A stretch of 64,000 bases of DNA from Panicum virgatum (lineage: Eukaryota; Streptophyta; Magnoliopsida; Poales; Poaceae), in assembly GCF_016808335.1 (NCBI RefSeq), contig NC_053146.1:9803015-9867014 (forward strand), read 5' to 3'. Each line of letters starts with the position of its first letter. Position 1 is the first letter of the stretch. Position numbers and translations under genes: made by a program. The notes under the pieces are model-generated. The model ran no database searches and was not told the origin of the DNA. It worked only from the letters and a program-made list of their open reading frames with translations. Below, one piece after another: positions 22,282 through 34,083 of this stretch.

Positions 22282-24042
22282 GTTGAGGGGGAGCTCTACC
22301 TCAGGTGCCGATGATGATCCGGAGTTACTGCGCCGGCTGCAGGCTCCGGCCCCTTCTGCTTCGACTACCTCAGCTCAGGAGGACGATCCAGTACCACTAC
22401 TTCCACTTCGATCTTTCACCTCTACAAGAACCTGTTCGAGCAGAAGATGGATCCGCTGAGGACATAGGGGAGGTGACCTCGAGCTTGCTTTGCTCTAGGT
22501 CCAGCGGGATCTCCATCGAGGTATGTGAGCGTTCGGCTTGTACGTTTTCCTCTCAGGATGGATTTGTGGTTTTCTGATTGTTGCCTTTTTCATGGTACTC
22601 AGTTGGATCCATTTGGTCTAGTCTTGTGTGTCTTTGAGCCGTTGTATTTGCTGAATTCTTCAGTTGCTTAGCATTTGGCTTTTCTTTGTCTTTCTCTTAA
22701 GTTTTGGCTTGGTAGTTGCATTGTGCATATGCATTGTACATGTTTGCATTTTGCATTGTCTCACTTGCACTAGCATTCTTGTATACATTGCTATGATCTT
22801 CTAGTGCCTGCTAGTGTGAGTTGATAAACTTGATCATGTATAGCTTGCTCCACTGTGTATATGACATCATCTGAGTTAAGCTATTTTGTTTTGAAAATCT
22901 GAAAACATGATCACCCTGTCTTGGCTACTAGCATGTTAGGGCGTGTTGATATGCTTTGCTATCTTATTCATGCTAGTGTAGCTTTTCGTTCAGCAATTCA
23001 TATTTGAAATGATCTAAATCTAATAAAATTGCTTGAACTGTTCTTGAAATGGATTGAAAAGATCCTGGTGGGATTGCTTGTCGCACTGATCGAGCTTTCG
23101 GGACGGCTCACTTTGCACTTGTGAGAACCTGGGCAAGGCTGTGCATGACTGAAACGAGTGCCTTAAGCTTCTGATTGTCTCTTGGCATAGGCTTAGCCTC
23201 GTTGCTAAGTAAAGCATGACAAGCTTTCAACCCCTGGCATTAAGAATTGCTTGATATAAAATTGATGGAAAAATGAATGTTAACAACATCTTTGGCTGGT
23301 TTGGCTCACCTATATGAGTTTGATTAGCACTGCTTTCCATTCCCTATTTGTTAGTGCTAGATCATGGGTGATGCTTTTATTTCTCCTAAACTGAACTTGC
23401 CTAGCTCTAGACTGATTTGATATACCCTGTTGAGCTAGATGCAGGTCTTGTTTATGGATGCACACATGTTTGTGACTAGATGTTGCTCATATCCTTGTAT
23501 CCCTGAATGCTTTCACTTACACCTCCTGCATTGCATTTATTGCATAGCATCTGTTCAGGGGGAGTTTCAACTTCAGGGGGAGCTTTAGGTCTTTTAGGCT
23601 TGATGTGTGCATGTGCCAACAAGGGGGAGAATTTTGAGAGAAGTGATCGAACAAGGGGGAGACTTGTTTGATTTTTGAAAAACTTGTTGTGCACAGGGCT
23701 TTGAGAGTGCATCATTTTGGGAGAGTTGCACTTGTGAGAGGGAAAAGCTTTGCTTGGGGAGTTTCTGCTTTGTTCTTGGCTCCTGGTTTTTCTCGTTTTC
23801 CCTCTGCTTCTTGCATGACTGCGTCGAGCGTTATCTCTGTCTTTGAGGAGTCATGTTTTGGCTTTTGATCGATTGCGTCGAGCCTTTGCCCTTGTCTTAG
23901 GGGATCGATTTTGCTTGAGTAAGTGACTGTTCTTGCCTTTCTGAGCCTTTTGTCACTTGCTTGTGATTCTTTGTTCTTTTCTGGTTTCACTTCTCTTGGT
24001 TCGTTTGTGGTGTGTTGACAATGCACTCATCAAGGGGGAGAT
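22282..24042 (+). promoter_or_regulatory. Multiple polypurine tracts of the Sirevirus-like element
   Basis: GGGGGAG tracts at about 22287, 23558, 23576, 23622, 23653 and 24034, the last abutting the 3' LTR. Near 22280-22460 the plus frame reads GSSTSGADDDPELLRRLQ, resembling the variable linker before the RT domain. The rest of 21566-24042 shows no coding signal. Confidence 0.7.
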
Positions 24043-25613
24043 TGAGGAATGTGAGTACTCTATCCTGGCTGCGATGAGTGAATTCGTGCGGTGTGATCGT
24101 GCGCTTGGTCTTTGGATTGCAGGTACACGGGCGTCGAGTGTTGACGGGGAGCTGCCGTGGAGGTGCTGTGGCTGATGGACCGTGCGGTGGACGGCGGTGA
24201 AGGGCAGCCGGGACCGGAGCTCGGACCAGGCGGCAGCTGTGGCGTCCACTCCTGGATCGAGGGCGCAAGCGGCGACGGAAGGCGGGTTTCTTGGTTTGCG
24301 CCACAAAACCAAGGAGGCGGACGGCGGTTGAAGACGCCAAGTCGTGGAGGCACGGGCGTCGGACTCGGGACTGACGGAGGCGATGGGCGTCGACGGTGTC
24401 TAGGGCCTCGCTGCGGGCGAGGAGGTGACGGGCGTCGGGCGGCGTCTAGGGCTGTCAGAAGGCCGAGGCGGGAACGGCGTCTAGGGCCACGGCGTGGAGG
24501 CGGGAATCTTCCCGCGCGTGAGGTTTTGGCGGTTTTCTCAAAACCAGCCACCTACCCGGGTTTCGCGGACCCTCTAAAACCGCAGACTGGATCTTCATCA
24601 AGACGACGGCATCGTGGAGAAGACTTCGTTCCGAAGAAAGAACCTCGGCCGTCGGATGAGATCGTGTACAGGGGGTGCTGCAGGCCAACCGGTCTGACCG
24701 GTCCCTAGCACCGGTCTGACCGGTCTGACCGGTCCCGCGGGTATAGATACCCCTTCACTTGTGTTAGGTTAATTGCGGCTTTTGTAATCTGTTCGTGGAC
24801 TCTTCTGTTCTCCAGGCCGCCGCCCCTGTGTCTCCCTCCCTCTGTTCTTCTCTTTAGAGTAGATTTGTTATGGATTTGTGAGACTTTGTATTGGATTTGA
24901 TTGGGAAAGGAGGCCCCATCCTCCTTGTGCCCTCTGGGCTTTTGAATCAATCCAATCCCGTCCTTCTTGTGCTCTTTTGTGATGGATTTTCGTTTTGATT
25001 TTGATGCACATGATCGAGACGGTTCTTTGAGCTCTTTGTAGTGATTCCCATGTTTCTAGCCTCATGCTAAACCCTCTGGAATCACCAGTGCTTCAGAATT
25101 GAAGTTCTTGAGCTTTCGAGAAAACCCCAACCATTCTTGATCTCCCCTCGAATTCTCTAGTTTCTTTGATCTTTAGGACGAGATCTCTTGCGGATTTGTT
25201 CACAGAGTAGGGGCGAAGCTATCCCCCCAAGTTTCATCGATTTTCGTGTTCGTTTGGTTGAGATTCATCGTTTGAACCCAAGTTTTCGGGGGGTTTTCTG
25301 GGTGACACCGGTCAGACCGGTAGTCAAGACCGGTCAGACCGGTCTGCTAGTTTTTGAACAGCCGCGACCGGTCAGACCGGTCCAGGCAGTTCAGTTCTGC
25401 AGCTTTTCCGATTCGCTTCCGATTTGCTTCGTGGTTTCGCTCGCTCGTTCGAGGCATTTTGTGTTGGTTTAGCTTTTCCATAGCTATTCCAAAATCTGGT
25501 CAGAACGCTTGAGGGCTTGGGTGATTTTTGGGATATATGCCGACGGTTCGAATTTTGAAGAAATTTTGATCGGCTCCCATTCACCCCCTCTGGTCGCCGG
25601 CTTCGGTCCCTCA
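24043..25613 (+). repeat. 3' LTR, complete
   Basis: TGAGG...CCTCA, 1571 bp, directly preceded by the polypurine tract AAGGGGGAGA (24032-24041). Its end TTCACCCCCTCTGGTCGCC resembles Sirevirus LTR ends. ACCGGTCAGACCGGT palindromes occur near 24700-24735 and 25307-25382. The same LTR family is present as a solo LTR at 56559-58290. Confidence 0.88.
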
Positions 25614-25618
25614 AATGG

Positions 25619-26414
25619 AGGAACGTTGCATCTGTGTGAGCCGGCGGCAGTTGGTAGGACGATGAGCAGGAGACGAGTTACAGGGGCAAGGCAGCACGAT
25701 CCCTCCTGAAGCCACGGGAGAGGAGGTGAGCGAACTCAAGGTCGTACGGCCAGAGCAGGAGACATGAACGATCTAACGGTTGAGAATTGTAGGCGACGTG
25801 GCCCAATAAAATCCCAGAGCTTGGCTCAGGTTTTGTTAGGGAGAGATTTCGTTTTAGCGCTAGAGCAAGGCTCTGTAAATAACTTCAAGAGCAACTCGGA
25901 AAAAATGATTCCTTGGTTCAGTTTTTTATGCGTCCTTGCTGTAAAATAAACTTTGTTTAGAGCATCTCCAAGAGCTCCTAATATTTTCTCCCCAAATTTT
26001 GTTGTTTGCCAACTCCCAAATAGGTATGAGAAGACAAAAAAGAGTCCATCTCCAATAATTTTCTATTTTTATTCCAAAAAATAAGAAGTTGTGGCCCCCA
26101 CAACAATAATTCCACGAGAACTTCCATGGTTGGCGGACATGGCTGGTAGATAGAAGCTTCTTGCAAGTCAGACTGTCGGCGATTTAGGGGACGAGAGGGC
26201 TTCGAATTTGGGGCAACAGAAAGAGCACGATGAGGGGGTTCCGTTTTACCTCTTACATACACCTTTGATGCATAGTGGCTGCCGGAATTGGTGCGGAAAG
26301 AAGTGGCGGCGGTGAAGCACCCTGGTGACGACGAGGGGTTCTGTTTTACTGTTTTTTCACTTTATGATGGGGCTGTGAAGTGGCAGAGGATTAATCGTCA
26401 TCGGATCATCTCTA
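25619..26414. other. Host sequence right of the retrotransposons, no recognised gene
   Basis: 25619-25760 is GC-rich and continues the sequence interrupted at 15209 and 20877. From 25955 on it is AT-rich, with GAGCATCTCCAAGAGCTCC, which resembles MITE termini but lacks a partner I can define. Confidence 0.4.
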
Positions 26415-26450
26415 CTAGCCACCATGCCCGTGCTTCGCTGTGGCCGGTCG
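26415..26450 (-). mobile_element. Possible Helitron 3' terminus, minus orientation
   Basis: The minus strand ends CACAGCGAAGCACGGGCATG...GGCTAG, then T. This resembles the common grass Helitron tail (GCAGCAACGCACGGGC...CTAGT). The hairpin is weak and the 5' end was not found. Confidence 0.35.
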
Positions 26451-26829
26451 CCAGCCACTGGACCATGACAATGCAAACACGTCACACGGCAATAATAACA
26501 TTAAAATGTTTTTTTTGATGACCAAAATTCCTAAATTTCACGAAAGATCCTTCAAAGAAACTAAAAGTGGACAACTAATAATTTACATTAGACCGAGAGA
26601 ATCAAACCCCACAGTGCTTCGATGCAATATCAATAAACTGATGTGCAAGAAAGATGTGAGCAACCAAAGACAGGAGCCATAATGGGCTGAAAACATCGAT
26701 ACAGTGATAGCTGGACAGACTTGGTCCTAATGTGAAACAAGTTTCCAGGGCTAAATGAACTGAATCTGACAATGGTTTAGCTATTTCATTTTTTTGTGAG
26801 CGAAAACCAGATTGTCTGATTATTGAAGT

Positions 26830-27470
26830 AGCAAGCATCTTGCTACTTAAAGATGTAGTTAAATTTAAATTTTAAATGATTTCATCTCCATTTACTTAAA
26901 GCCTTGATATTCTATCATATTAGATGCATGCCTATCTTATCCAATGATTCTACCAAATCTCTGGGATGCTTCGATGACATTTCCTTACCAATTTTGTTTT
27001 GCTTTAATTTTCTGCGCATGTCATTTCTAATTCCAGTCAGGGAGATACCTTTTGTGAGCTCAGTCAATGGTGAAGGAAAAAATAATTTTCTGATACTTTC
27101 TAATTCCTGACATTCCTCTCAAATTATGGGTATTGAAGTGCTCTAGCAAAAAATTGTTTGATTCTATGGGTATTGAAGTGACGTATTTCTTGCCAAAGAT
27201 GTAGTACGGTTTGATGGTTAAATTGATTTGTTTTCATTTACTTAAAAGTATAGATAATTCTATATTATTAAACGCATGCCTACCTTTGCAAAGATATTAC
27301 TATTTCTTGGCCATTTTCCTTATAATTTTTTGCTTTAGTTTCGCACAATTGCATGTCATTTATGATTCAACCACCAGAGAAAGATTCACCAGTTTATATT
27401 CCTTCAATGAATCAAATAATTTTTTATACTATTTACTCCAATCCCCAGCAGTCTTCCAAACTAAATACCA
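26830..27470. repeat. Old tandem duplication, about 357-bp period
   Basis: 26835-27115 and 27192-27470 are diverged copies in the same order: AAGATGTAGT, then CATTTACTTAAA, then GCATGCCTA, then TTTTGCTTTA, then CATGTCATTT. No gene. The remaining 27470-28068 is AT-rich apart from the microsatellite. Confidence 0.6.
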
Positions 27471-27651
27471 TGAATGCCTGCTCTAACATTTCTACAAAAT
27501 TTAATGTAAACCTATTCCAACTATGAATATGATTTGCCAGTGGGAAGACTTGGAGCTTTGTCCTCTTGTATTTGTATTTTATGTCACGCCCGAATCCGCA
27601 TCTACGAAAAGGAAGTATAATAATAAAAAAATATAGAAAAGAGAAAATTTA

Positions 27652-27741
<90 letters not shown>

Positions 27742-27751
27742 AGAGAGAGAG
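27652..27751. repeat. Compound microsatellite (TG)n(TA)n(GA)n
   Basis: An uninterrupted (TG)n run passes into (TA)n and then (GA)n about 330 bp upstream of the isopentenyltransferase start. Confidence 0.95.
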
Positions 27752-28812
27752 GGCTTGTATACATAATGCCTACCCTAAATAATGGATTCATATATGTGCC
27801 ACCAATCTGTATGAATAAATAATTAAAAAAATCAAAATGTACTTGGCATTTGTATATAAGCGGTGCACAAGTATGCGATATGGAAAGTCAAAGGCGATGG
27901 TGCCCTTTTTTTTAGGCTACTGGTTCACCATATGTATATCCAGCACATATCTATACAATACGGCGTACATTGATAAGTGAGCCCGTAAGGGATAAGGCCG
28001 AGTGCAGACCTAGGTTCTAGGCCTCAATGCACTTTCCCCTTTCTCATATATCGGTCGTGTGACTGGTCATGAGTATTCCTTCCCCACAGTTTGTCTGCTT
28101 AGATCTTCCCCAAATGTTGGCTAATAAGTTGGTGGTAATCATGGGTGCTACGGGCACAGGTAAGACGAAGCTATCCATTGATGTTGCCAAAGTAATTGGT
28201 GGCGAGGTGATCAATGCGGACAAGATGCAAATTTATGCAGGTCTTGACATTGCCACCAATAAGGTGAGTATACATGATACATGTGGTGTCCCTCATCACC
28301 TTATTGGAGTTCTCCCTTCCACTACCCGTGAATTCCCTGTATCCTTCTTCCGATCTCTTGCAACTGCCACTGCAAACTCCATTGTAAGGCATAGTCACAC
28401 GCCCGTTGTTGTAGGCGGATCCAACTCACTCATACATGGACTCCTTGTTGATTACTTTGATTCCTCGCTTTCTAATCCTTTTATCCTAGACAATTGTTGG
28501 CCATCCTTGCGATGTCAATGCTGCCTCCTTTGGATCCATGCTAATGAATTTGTTCTCAATGAATATCTCAATCACCGTGTTGATGACATGGTGGATTCTG
28601 GGCTGGTCAAGGAGGTCAAGGATTATTTTGATACATCTAGCAACTATGTTGAGCAAGCTGGCCTGGGAAAGGCCATTGGGGTCCCAGAGTTAGGAAAATA
28701 CTTCATGGGGTGTAAGAGCTACTGTGATGCTATAGCTGAGATGAAGGACAACACACGGACTCTTGCAAAAACACAAAGTGCAAAGATCCGTCACATGGTT
28801 GATGCTTGGGGA

Positions 28813-28990
28813 TATGGATGGATTCGGATCGGATACGGATGAATTCGAATCCGGATATCACCTTTTACCACATTTTAATTCGAATACGAATACGAATCCG
28901 AATCTTCTCGAATACGAATACAAAACGGATGGTTCGAATTCGAATTCGCATTCGGATGTTTACTCAGAATCAACTCGAAATTATTTTCCT
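28813..28990. repeat. hAT subterminal repeats, left
   Basis: Dense direct and inverted GGATACGGAT / CGAATACGAATC / GAATTCGAATTCG units, probably transposase-binding sites. Between here and the transposase (28991-29417) is AT-rich non-coding element sequence. Confidence 0.75.
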
Positions 28991-29417
28991 AAAATTTAAT
29001 CTAGACGAATAAGATATTAGTGTCAACTTCATAGATAGCCAACTCGAATTAAAATCAAAGTACTACATAGATCAAAGTAAACTAAAATATGGGTTCTTCA
29101 TACAGTACCATACCAAATCAAAGTGAAATCCATCCTCAATAACAATGGTACGACCATTAATGTTAAATTAGATAACAAAGTACATGACATTCAACTCAAG
29201 TGAACTAAAACTAAAGTGTTTTCTGGTAGCAGTCATCAGTAGGAGCTGGCAGCAGACAACAGTAGTAGTGCTCAGTAGCACAACTAGCACAAAAAGGTCA
29301 AGCACCTCTGATCGCCTAAAAAAATTGTTAATTTGTTAATAACACATGTACAGATTTGACACAATTATCTAATAAAAAATCCAAAGGGAATAGTGAATAC
29401 CTAAAGAGAGAGCAATC

Positions 29418-31915
29418 CTAAACATCTTCTAGTTCCACAATGTTGTCACCGTCGACATTTTGGTCAGCAGCATTAGAAGTATCTACATCATGAATGATGA
29501 TATGTATAAACAAATAAATCTGAGCATCTGAAACTAACATCATGTAGTCAAGTTAAATAGTTTATGTACCTCCATCTTGGTCGACATCATCATGAATACT
29601 AAAACCAGATAAATCATCAATGATTGAAGATACATCACTTGGATCTGAAAGAATAGACAACAATTACATGGGAAAAATCAACAACAACTAATCTACCAAC
29701 TGGACATACAAGCAAACAGTACTGAGAAGTATAGAGGTGAAAAATACCTTTCCTTGTAGCCCTTATCCAATCCTTTGTGCAAATAAGTGCCTCGACAACA
29801 TGAGGGTCCAAACGACTACGATATTTGTGAACAACTCTTCCTCCAGCACTAAATGCAGATTCAGATGCCACTGTTGATGCGGGAACAGCCAAAACATCCC
29901 TTGCAATTCGAGCAAGGATAGGACAGTTTGCACCATGGGCTTTCCACCAGCTCAGAATGTCAAAGTGGTTATCTTCTTTCCAGTTCAGCAATGGTTCATT
30001 GCTATATTGATCCAACTCAGATTGTTCTTGGCCAACTTCAGTGTTTTCCCTTAGAAATGAACTTAATCTTTTTCTCTTTGGCTCCTCATTCAAGTCTGCA
30101 TAGCACTGAGATGTTCTAGCATTTCTAGCAGTTCTAACTTGAGTTTGTTGCACATTGCTAGTTGTAGAAGAACTGGACATAGAGGCATAAGATTCATAAA
30201 GATTTTTCAAAATTCTTTTGAATTCATACATATCATCATATCCATATTCATCTGACATCTCAGTATAATAAAATTCAACCACCTTCATCTTGTACCTTGG
30301 ATCTAAGAAGCATGCAACTGCTAGAGCAGTATTGCTCATCTCCCAATACTTGTCAAATTTCTCCTTCATGGACTTTGCCATGGAAACAATGAAATTGTTG
30401 CTGCTTTTGAGCCACTCAGTGATCTTGAGGTTAATCTCACAAAATTCAGAAAAGAACAAGTTTGCTGTTGGATAATAAGATCCTGACAAAAGTTTAGTGG
30501 CCTCATAAAAGATTTCCAAACAGTTGCATAAGGAAGCAGCATTGTCCCATTCTTCTCTTGTAGGAGCATGCTGACCATATTTCTCAGGATGGAGTAGAAT
30601 AAGCCTTTGGAAAACTCTTTTAAAGTGAAGAGCATCGGCTAGCATTAGGTAGGTTGAATTCCATCTAGTGGACACATCTAAAGAAAGACCTCTTTCTAAT
30701 ATTCCCAAATCAGCAGCTTGCTTAAAAAACAACTCCTCTTGCAAAGGTGAGCTCTTAATAGCAACTACTAATGCACGAATGTGTGCAATAACAGCTGAAA
30801 TTGTGTTCACACCATCCCTAGCAATGAGGTTAATAATATGGGCAGCGCAACGCACATGAAAGAACTTGCCACCACAATGTATAGAACCTTGATTCTTAAG
30901 GATAGAAACGATCGTGTCCACACAAACATCATTTGAAGATGCATTATCCAAGGTCAATGCAAATAATTTATGATCAAGGTTCCAAGAGGCCATGTTTTGC
31001 ATAAATGCAGCACTCAAATTAGCTCCTGTATGCCTTCCTTTAAGATGCATGAAGTTTATAATCCTTTTATGTATCCTCCATTCATCATCAATGAAATGAC
31101 AAGTCACACATAGGTACCCCTTATTCTGATTGGATGTCCACAAATCCATGGTGCAGCTAAAGCGGCAGTCAAGAGTGGAGAAAAAGTCAAATAAACTCTT
31201 CTTCTCACTGTGAAAGATATCCATGATATTGGTCCTACTGCCCTTGCGGCCCATTATTGGGAAATTTGGGCGCAAAGATCTAATAAAATCATTTGTATAC
31301 TCATGCTCACAAAAGTTGATTGGATATTCATGCATGATAATTGCAAGATAGTATTTTCTAACACTAGTCTCCTCATCATACTTCAAAGAATCTGAACTTA
31401 GTTTCTTTATGCTAGGTTTCTCATTTTTTTCATCATGAAATGAATGATAGTGATTCCATAGGCGTGTGGTACCTTGATTGCTTTGGGAACTAAGAACATC
31501 ATCACAATACTTGCATACTGCCCTCGGCTTCTTGATAACCATGTCATCCACCTTTTCTTCAACAAAAACTTCAGTGAAATGCTTCCAAATAGGTGAAGTT
31601 TTCTTCTTTGCACGCTTGACTCTGGTGGGTGGAGTTCCTCCTGCTGCAGCCTCAGATTCAGTCACAACATTAGCTGCACCACTTGCTTCTATATTAACCT
31701 CTGTGTCCCTCTCACTTGCATTCGCATTAGCAATGCCATTTAGTTCTCCTCCATTTACAGATGTCGCTGACCTCTGCAACGAAGAAATTCTTGTAAAAGT
31801 TGATAGATTCAATCCATTTACATATTTCAGTTGATAGATTAATTTTTTTGGGAAAGGTTGCCTAAAAATGAAATACCTGGTTATTTCTTGACGACCTTGT
31901 GTTTCTTGAAACCAT
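29418..31915 (-). CDS. hAT transposase with BED zinc finger, 4 exons
   Basis: Inferred exons (minus): 31915-31877, 31773-29748, 29644-29570 and 29482-29418. Together they total 2205 nt (734 residues plus stop), all at GT-AG sites with frame preserved. The N-terminal region is Ala/Glu-rich with a basic patch (RVKRAKKKTSPIWKHF). It is followed by a BED-type zinc finger (CKYCDDVL...H-x4-H), the RNase H-like hAT core (TMDLWTSNQNKGYL, LTLDNASSNDV, CAAHIINLI), and the C-terminal hAT dimerisation region (LSWWKAHG, IARDVLAVPASTVASESAFS). The two small last exons give an acidic tail ending VELEDV. The start ATG 31915 is preferred because the exon-1 donor joins cleanly to RSATSVNGG. It is similar to RICESLEEPER/DAYSLEEPER-type proteins, but its setting inside TIRs marks it as the element's own transposase. 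Confidence 0.88.
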
Positions 31916-31929
31916 GGTTACTGATATGC

Positions 31930-32993
31930 TTCACCTGTCCCTTTGATTCCAATTCTCTAAAACACGAGGTTAAGTATTAGAGAGGCTTGTTAGATTGGAT
32001 CTGATATTATATCTATCTTTTTTTTTCAAATTTAAAGCATACATTAGTTAATTTTGCAACAGTTTAACAAGCTACTCTATCTATATTTTGGCAAACCACA
32101 AAGATCAACTAGGCAAACAGCAGTTCAACAACATAAAAGCATGAAGCATGACACAGCTGCTCAAGAACACAGAAGCATAACAAGCATCATATCAGGAGAG
32201 GTAAAAATATAGAAAAATAATTTTACATCCCACATTTTCACATGAATGGCCATATATGCTCTGTCGTTCATCATACAGGGCACCAAGTTCATGATCCAAA
32301 CATAGAAACATAAAAAAATGTCACCTTGAAATCAGAGGAGGGGCTGTCGTAGGTGCACAAATTTGGAGGGGAAGTAAGAGCGCAGACCTTCACTGGCGAG
32401 GCAATGGAGTAGCAGACTAGACCACCGTGGGAGATGAGCAGCTGCCGTGGGAGGATGAGGAGGAGGAGCAGGAGCCGTGGGAGGACCAGAGGACGAGCAG
32501 CCGTCGGGGGCGCTGCCGCCGGGCCGTCGCGCCGCCGCCGCCGGGCCGTCGCGCCGCCGCCGCCGGGCCCGAGCAGGTAGGGTTAGGGTGCACGGTGGGA
32601 ATTTTTGCCTTTGGATGAGGAGAAAATGGGAGCTGTACATGGATGGATAAGGTTATAAGGTTCGCGGGTAAAGGATTTTTGCGCGCGCAGGCAGAGGAAT
32701 CATGGCGCATGGCGATGGTGTGAGCGGGAGGAAAAGGCGCGAAGTCCGCGAGCGGCGGGTGCGCGAGCGCGCGGCTGAAATTGTTCGCGGATAGCGGATA
32801 CATCCTGTTTCAGATCCGGATCCGACAGAAATTCGGATATCCGGATCCGGATCCGGATTTAGTAATCGAATTCGGATGCTTTCCATTTGCCATCCACATT
32901 CAATTCGAATACGAATTCGGATATCCATATTTGCGTTTTTAGCGGATACGAATACGGATAATTCGAATTTCCAGACATCCGAATCCATCCTTA
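31930..32993. repeat. hAT 5' non-coding part and right subterminal repeats
   Basis: 32800-32993 mirrors the left end, with GGATCCGGATCCGGAT and CGAATACGAATTCGG units. 32400-32790 is GC-rich, with long Pro/Ala/Arg-rich frames that I read as leader/promoter sequence upstream of the transposase start, not as genes. Confidence 0.7.
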
Positions 32994-33154
32994 CTTGGGG
33001 ATGGCCTATTTGTTCTCTTGACGCCACAAAAACCATACAAGCCCGTATCAATAGATCAGGCCATGAAGTGGAGGATTTGGCATGGCAACACGATGTGAGT
33101 GGACCTGCACTTAATGCGATAAGCGAGTTCTGCAGGAGACTTAATGATTTCTAA

Positions 33155-34083
33155 ACCGCTTCATCTTGTGCCGATCTCCTACAATTTAGAGTATCAATAA
33201 TGACAGCCTTGGTAGTGCTACTGTTAATTTATGTGTACGCTTTATATTTTGGGAAAAAGGCACTACATCCTCTAAACATTATCTACTCACTCATGTAGTC
33301 ATGTATCATATGTATTATCCTGGGCATGTTACTGGTACACAGATAAGTTTCCATATAATTCAGCTTTGTATGTTTGTCAGTTGATCAAATTAGATATTAG
33401 CTAGAGGCCAGAAATTGAATTCATCAATTATATCTAAGTTGTTTCCTCTGATCTTTTGCATGTCTTTGAATTTACAATAGCATGTGTATTAACCCTACTG
33501 CAAGGGGTGCTGATAATTATGAGTAGGTTTTGGAGCTCATATGTATGTGGTAAGTACACTCTGGAAATGTATATTATCGGCTCACTAAATCAATACTATA
33601 GACCACATATAGAAGTACTGAGCCCAAGAGATTTTCATTAGATTAAAATATGTGCATTATTTACATCCAATATGAAGTACAGGACTTTGCTGTTTTAGTG
33701 CCGATCATAACATGTTGGAAGTAGGTAACTATAATATTCTTGGATCACATTAGTTTTGCTTGCACCTTTGTGTTTATACTACATACAAATTTGGTGCCTA
33801 ATGCGTGATTCTCTACCCTGCCAATCTATCTGTTGCGTCAGTAGAGCATATTTTCTTGGCTCATAATTGACAATTATATATAGGTATACTAAATACCAAA
33901 CACAATGCTTTCAAGGGCTCCCAATGCTTCCATGGTAATACTAAATATAGGTATACTGAATACTTGATTTCCTAGTAATACTTTTAATAAATTTATTTAT
34001 TGCCAAATTCTTTCAAGGGCTCCCAACTCCCAGTGCAAGTAATGTACTATGAATAACTGCATGAAATGTCTAGAAGTAAATCC
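33155..34083. other. Downstream of IPT, nothing recognised
   Basis: AT-rich. Only a small duplicated motif, CTTTCAAGGGCTCCCAA (about 33910 and 34010), stands out. Confidence 0.5.

Larger units (their letters stand above)
20878..25613 (+). mobile_element. Sirevirus-like copia retrotransposon, deletion derivative (TSD AATGG)
   Basis: The element starts TGAGGAATG and ends GGTCCCTCA. AATGG is repeated at 20873-20877 and 25614-25618. The complete right LTR is 24043-25613 (1571 bp). The left LTR matches it only to about 21565, after which the sequence is unrelated, so the left LTR end, primer site and most of gag-pol are missing. The interior (21566-24042) carries several GGGGGAG polypurine tracts. 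The LTRs contain palindromic ACCGGTCTGACCGGT motifs. Multiple PPTs and such palindromes are described for Sireviruses (family knowledge). No coding capacity remains beyond fragments. Confidence 0.85.
28813..32993 (-). mobile_element. hAT transposon, apparently autonomous (8-bp TSD CTTGGGGA)
   Basis: 4181 bp flanked by perfect copies of CTTGGGGA (28805-28812 and 32994-33001). The terminal repeats TATGGATGGATTCGGAT and TAAGGATGGATTCGGAT are 17 bp with one mismatch. About 180 bp at each end is dense in GGATACGGAT / CGAATACGAAT units. It encodes one four-exon minus-strand transposase with no visible lesion. The perfect TSD and open transposase suggest a fairly recent insertion. Confidence 0.93.
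28069..33154 (+). pseudogene. IPT: Adenylate isopentenyltransferase (cytokinin synthesis), interrupted by a hAT element
   Basis: IPT transfers the dimethylallyl group to the N6 of ATP/ADP, the first step of cytokinin biosynthesis, in plants often in plastids. The single exon starts at ATG 28069 and is open to 28812. It then resumes in the same frame at 33002 and ends at 33154. The joined length is about 298 codons, slightly short of the usual 320-350. Visible motifs are the P-loop GATGTGKT, GGEVINADKMQIYAGLD, GVPHHLIG, VVVGGSNSLIHGL and VDDMVDSGLVKEV, then after the gap WPICSLDATKTIQARI and ISEFCRRLNDF. The break falls exactly between the codons of AWG and W, with the hAT duplication CTTGGGGA on both sides. 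A second ATG (MLANKLVV) could also be the start. The interrupted copy would lack its last 50 residues. Confidence 0.9.

Noticed and set aside
20878..24735. Gene duplication explaining the two similar GC-rich blocks at 20880 and 24045
   Set aside because: They are LTRs: TG...CA ends, adjacent polypurine tract, and AATGG duplication outside.
32332..32803. Open frames of 100-128 codons upstream of the hAT transposase
   Set aside because: GC-rich leader of the hAT element; Pro/Ser/Ala-biased on both strands and without domain signals.
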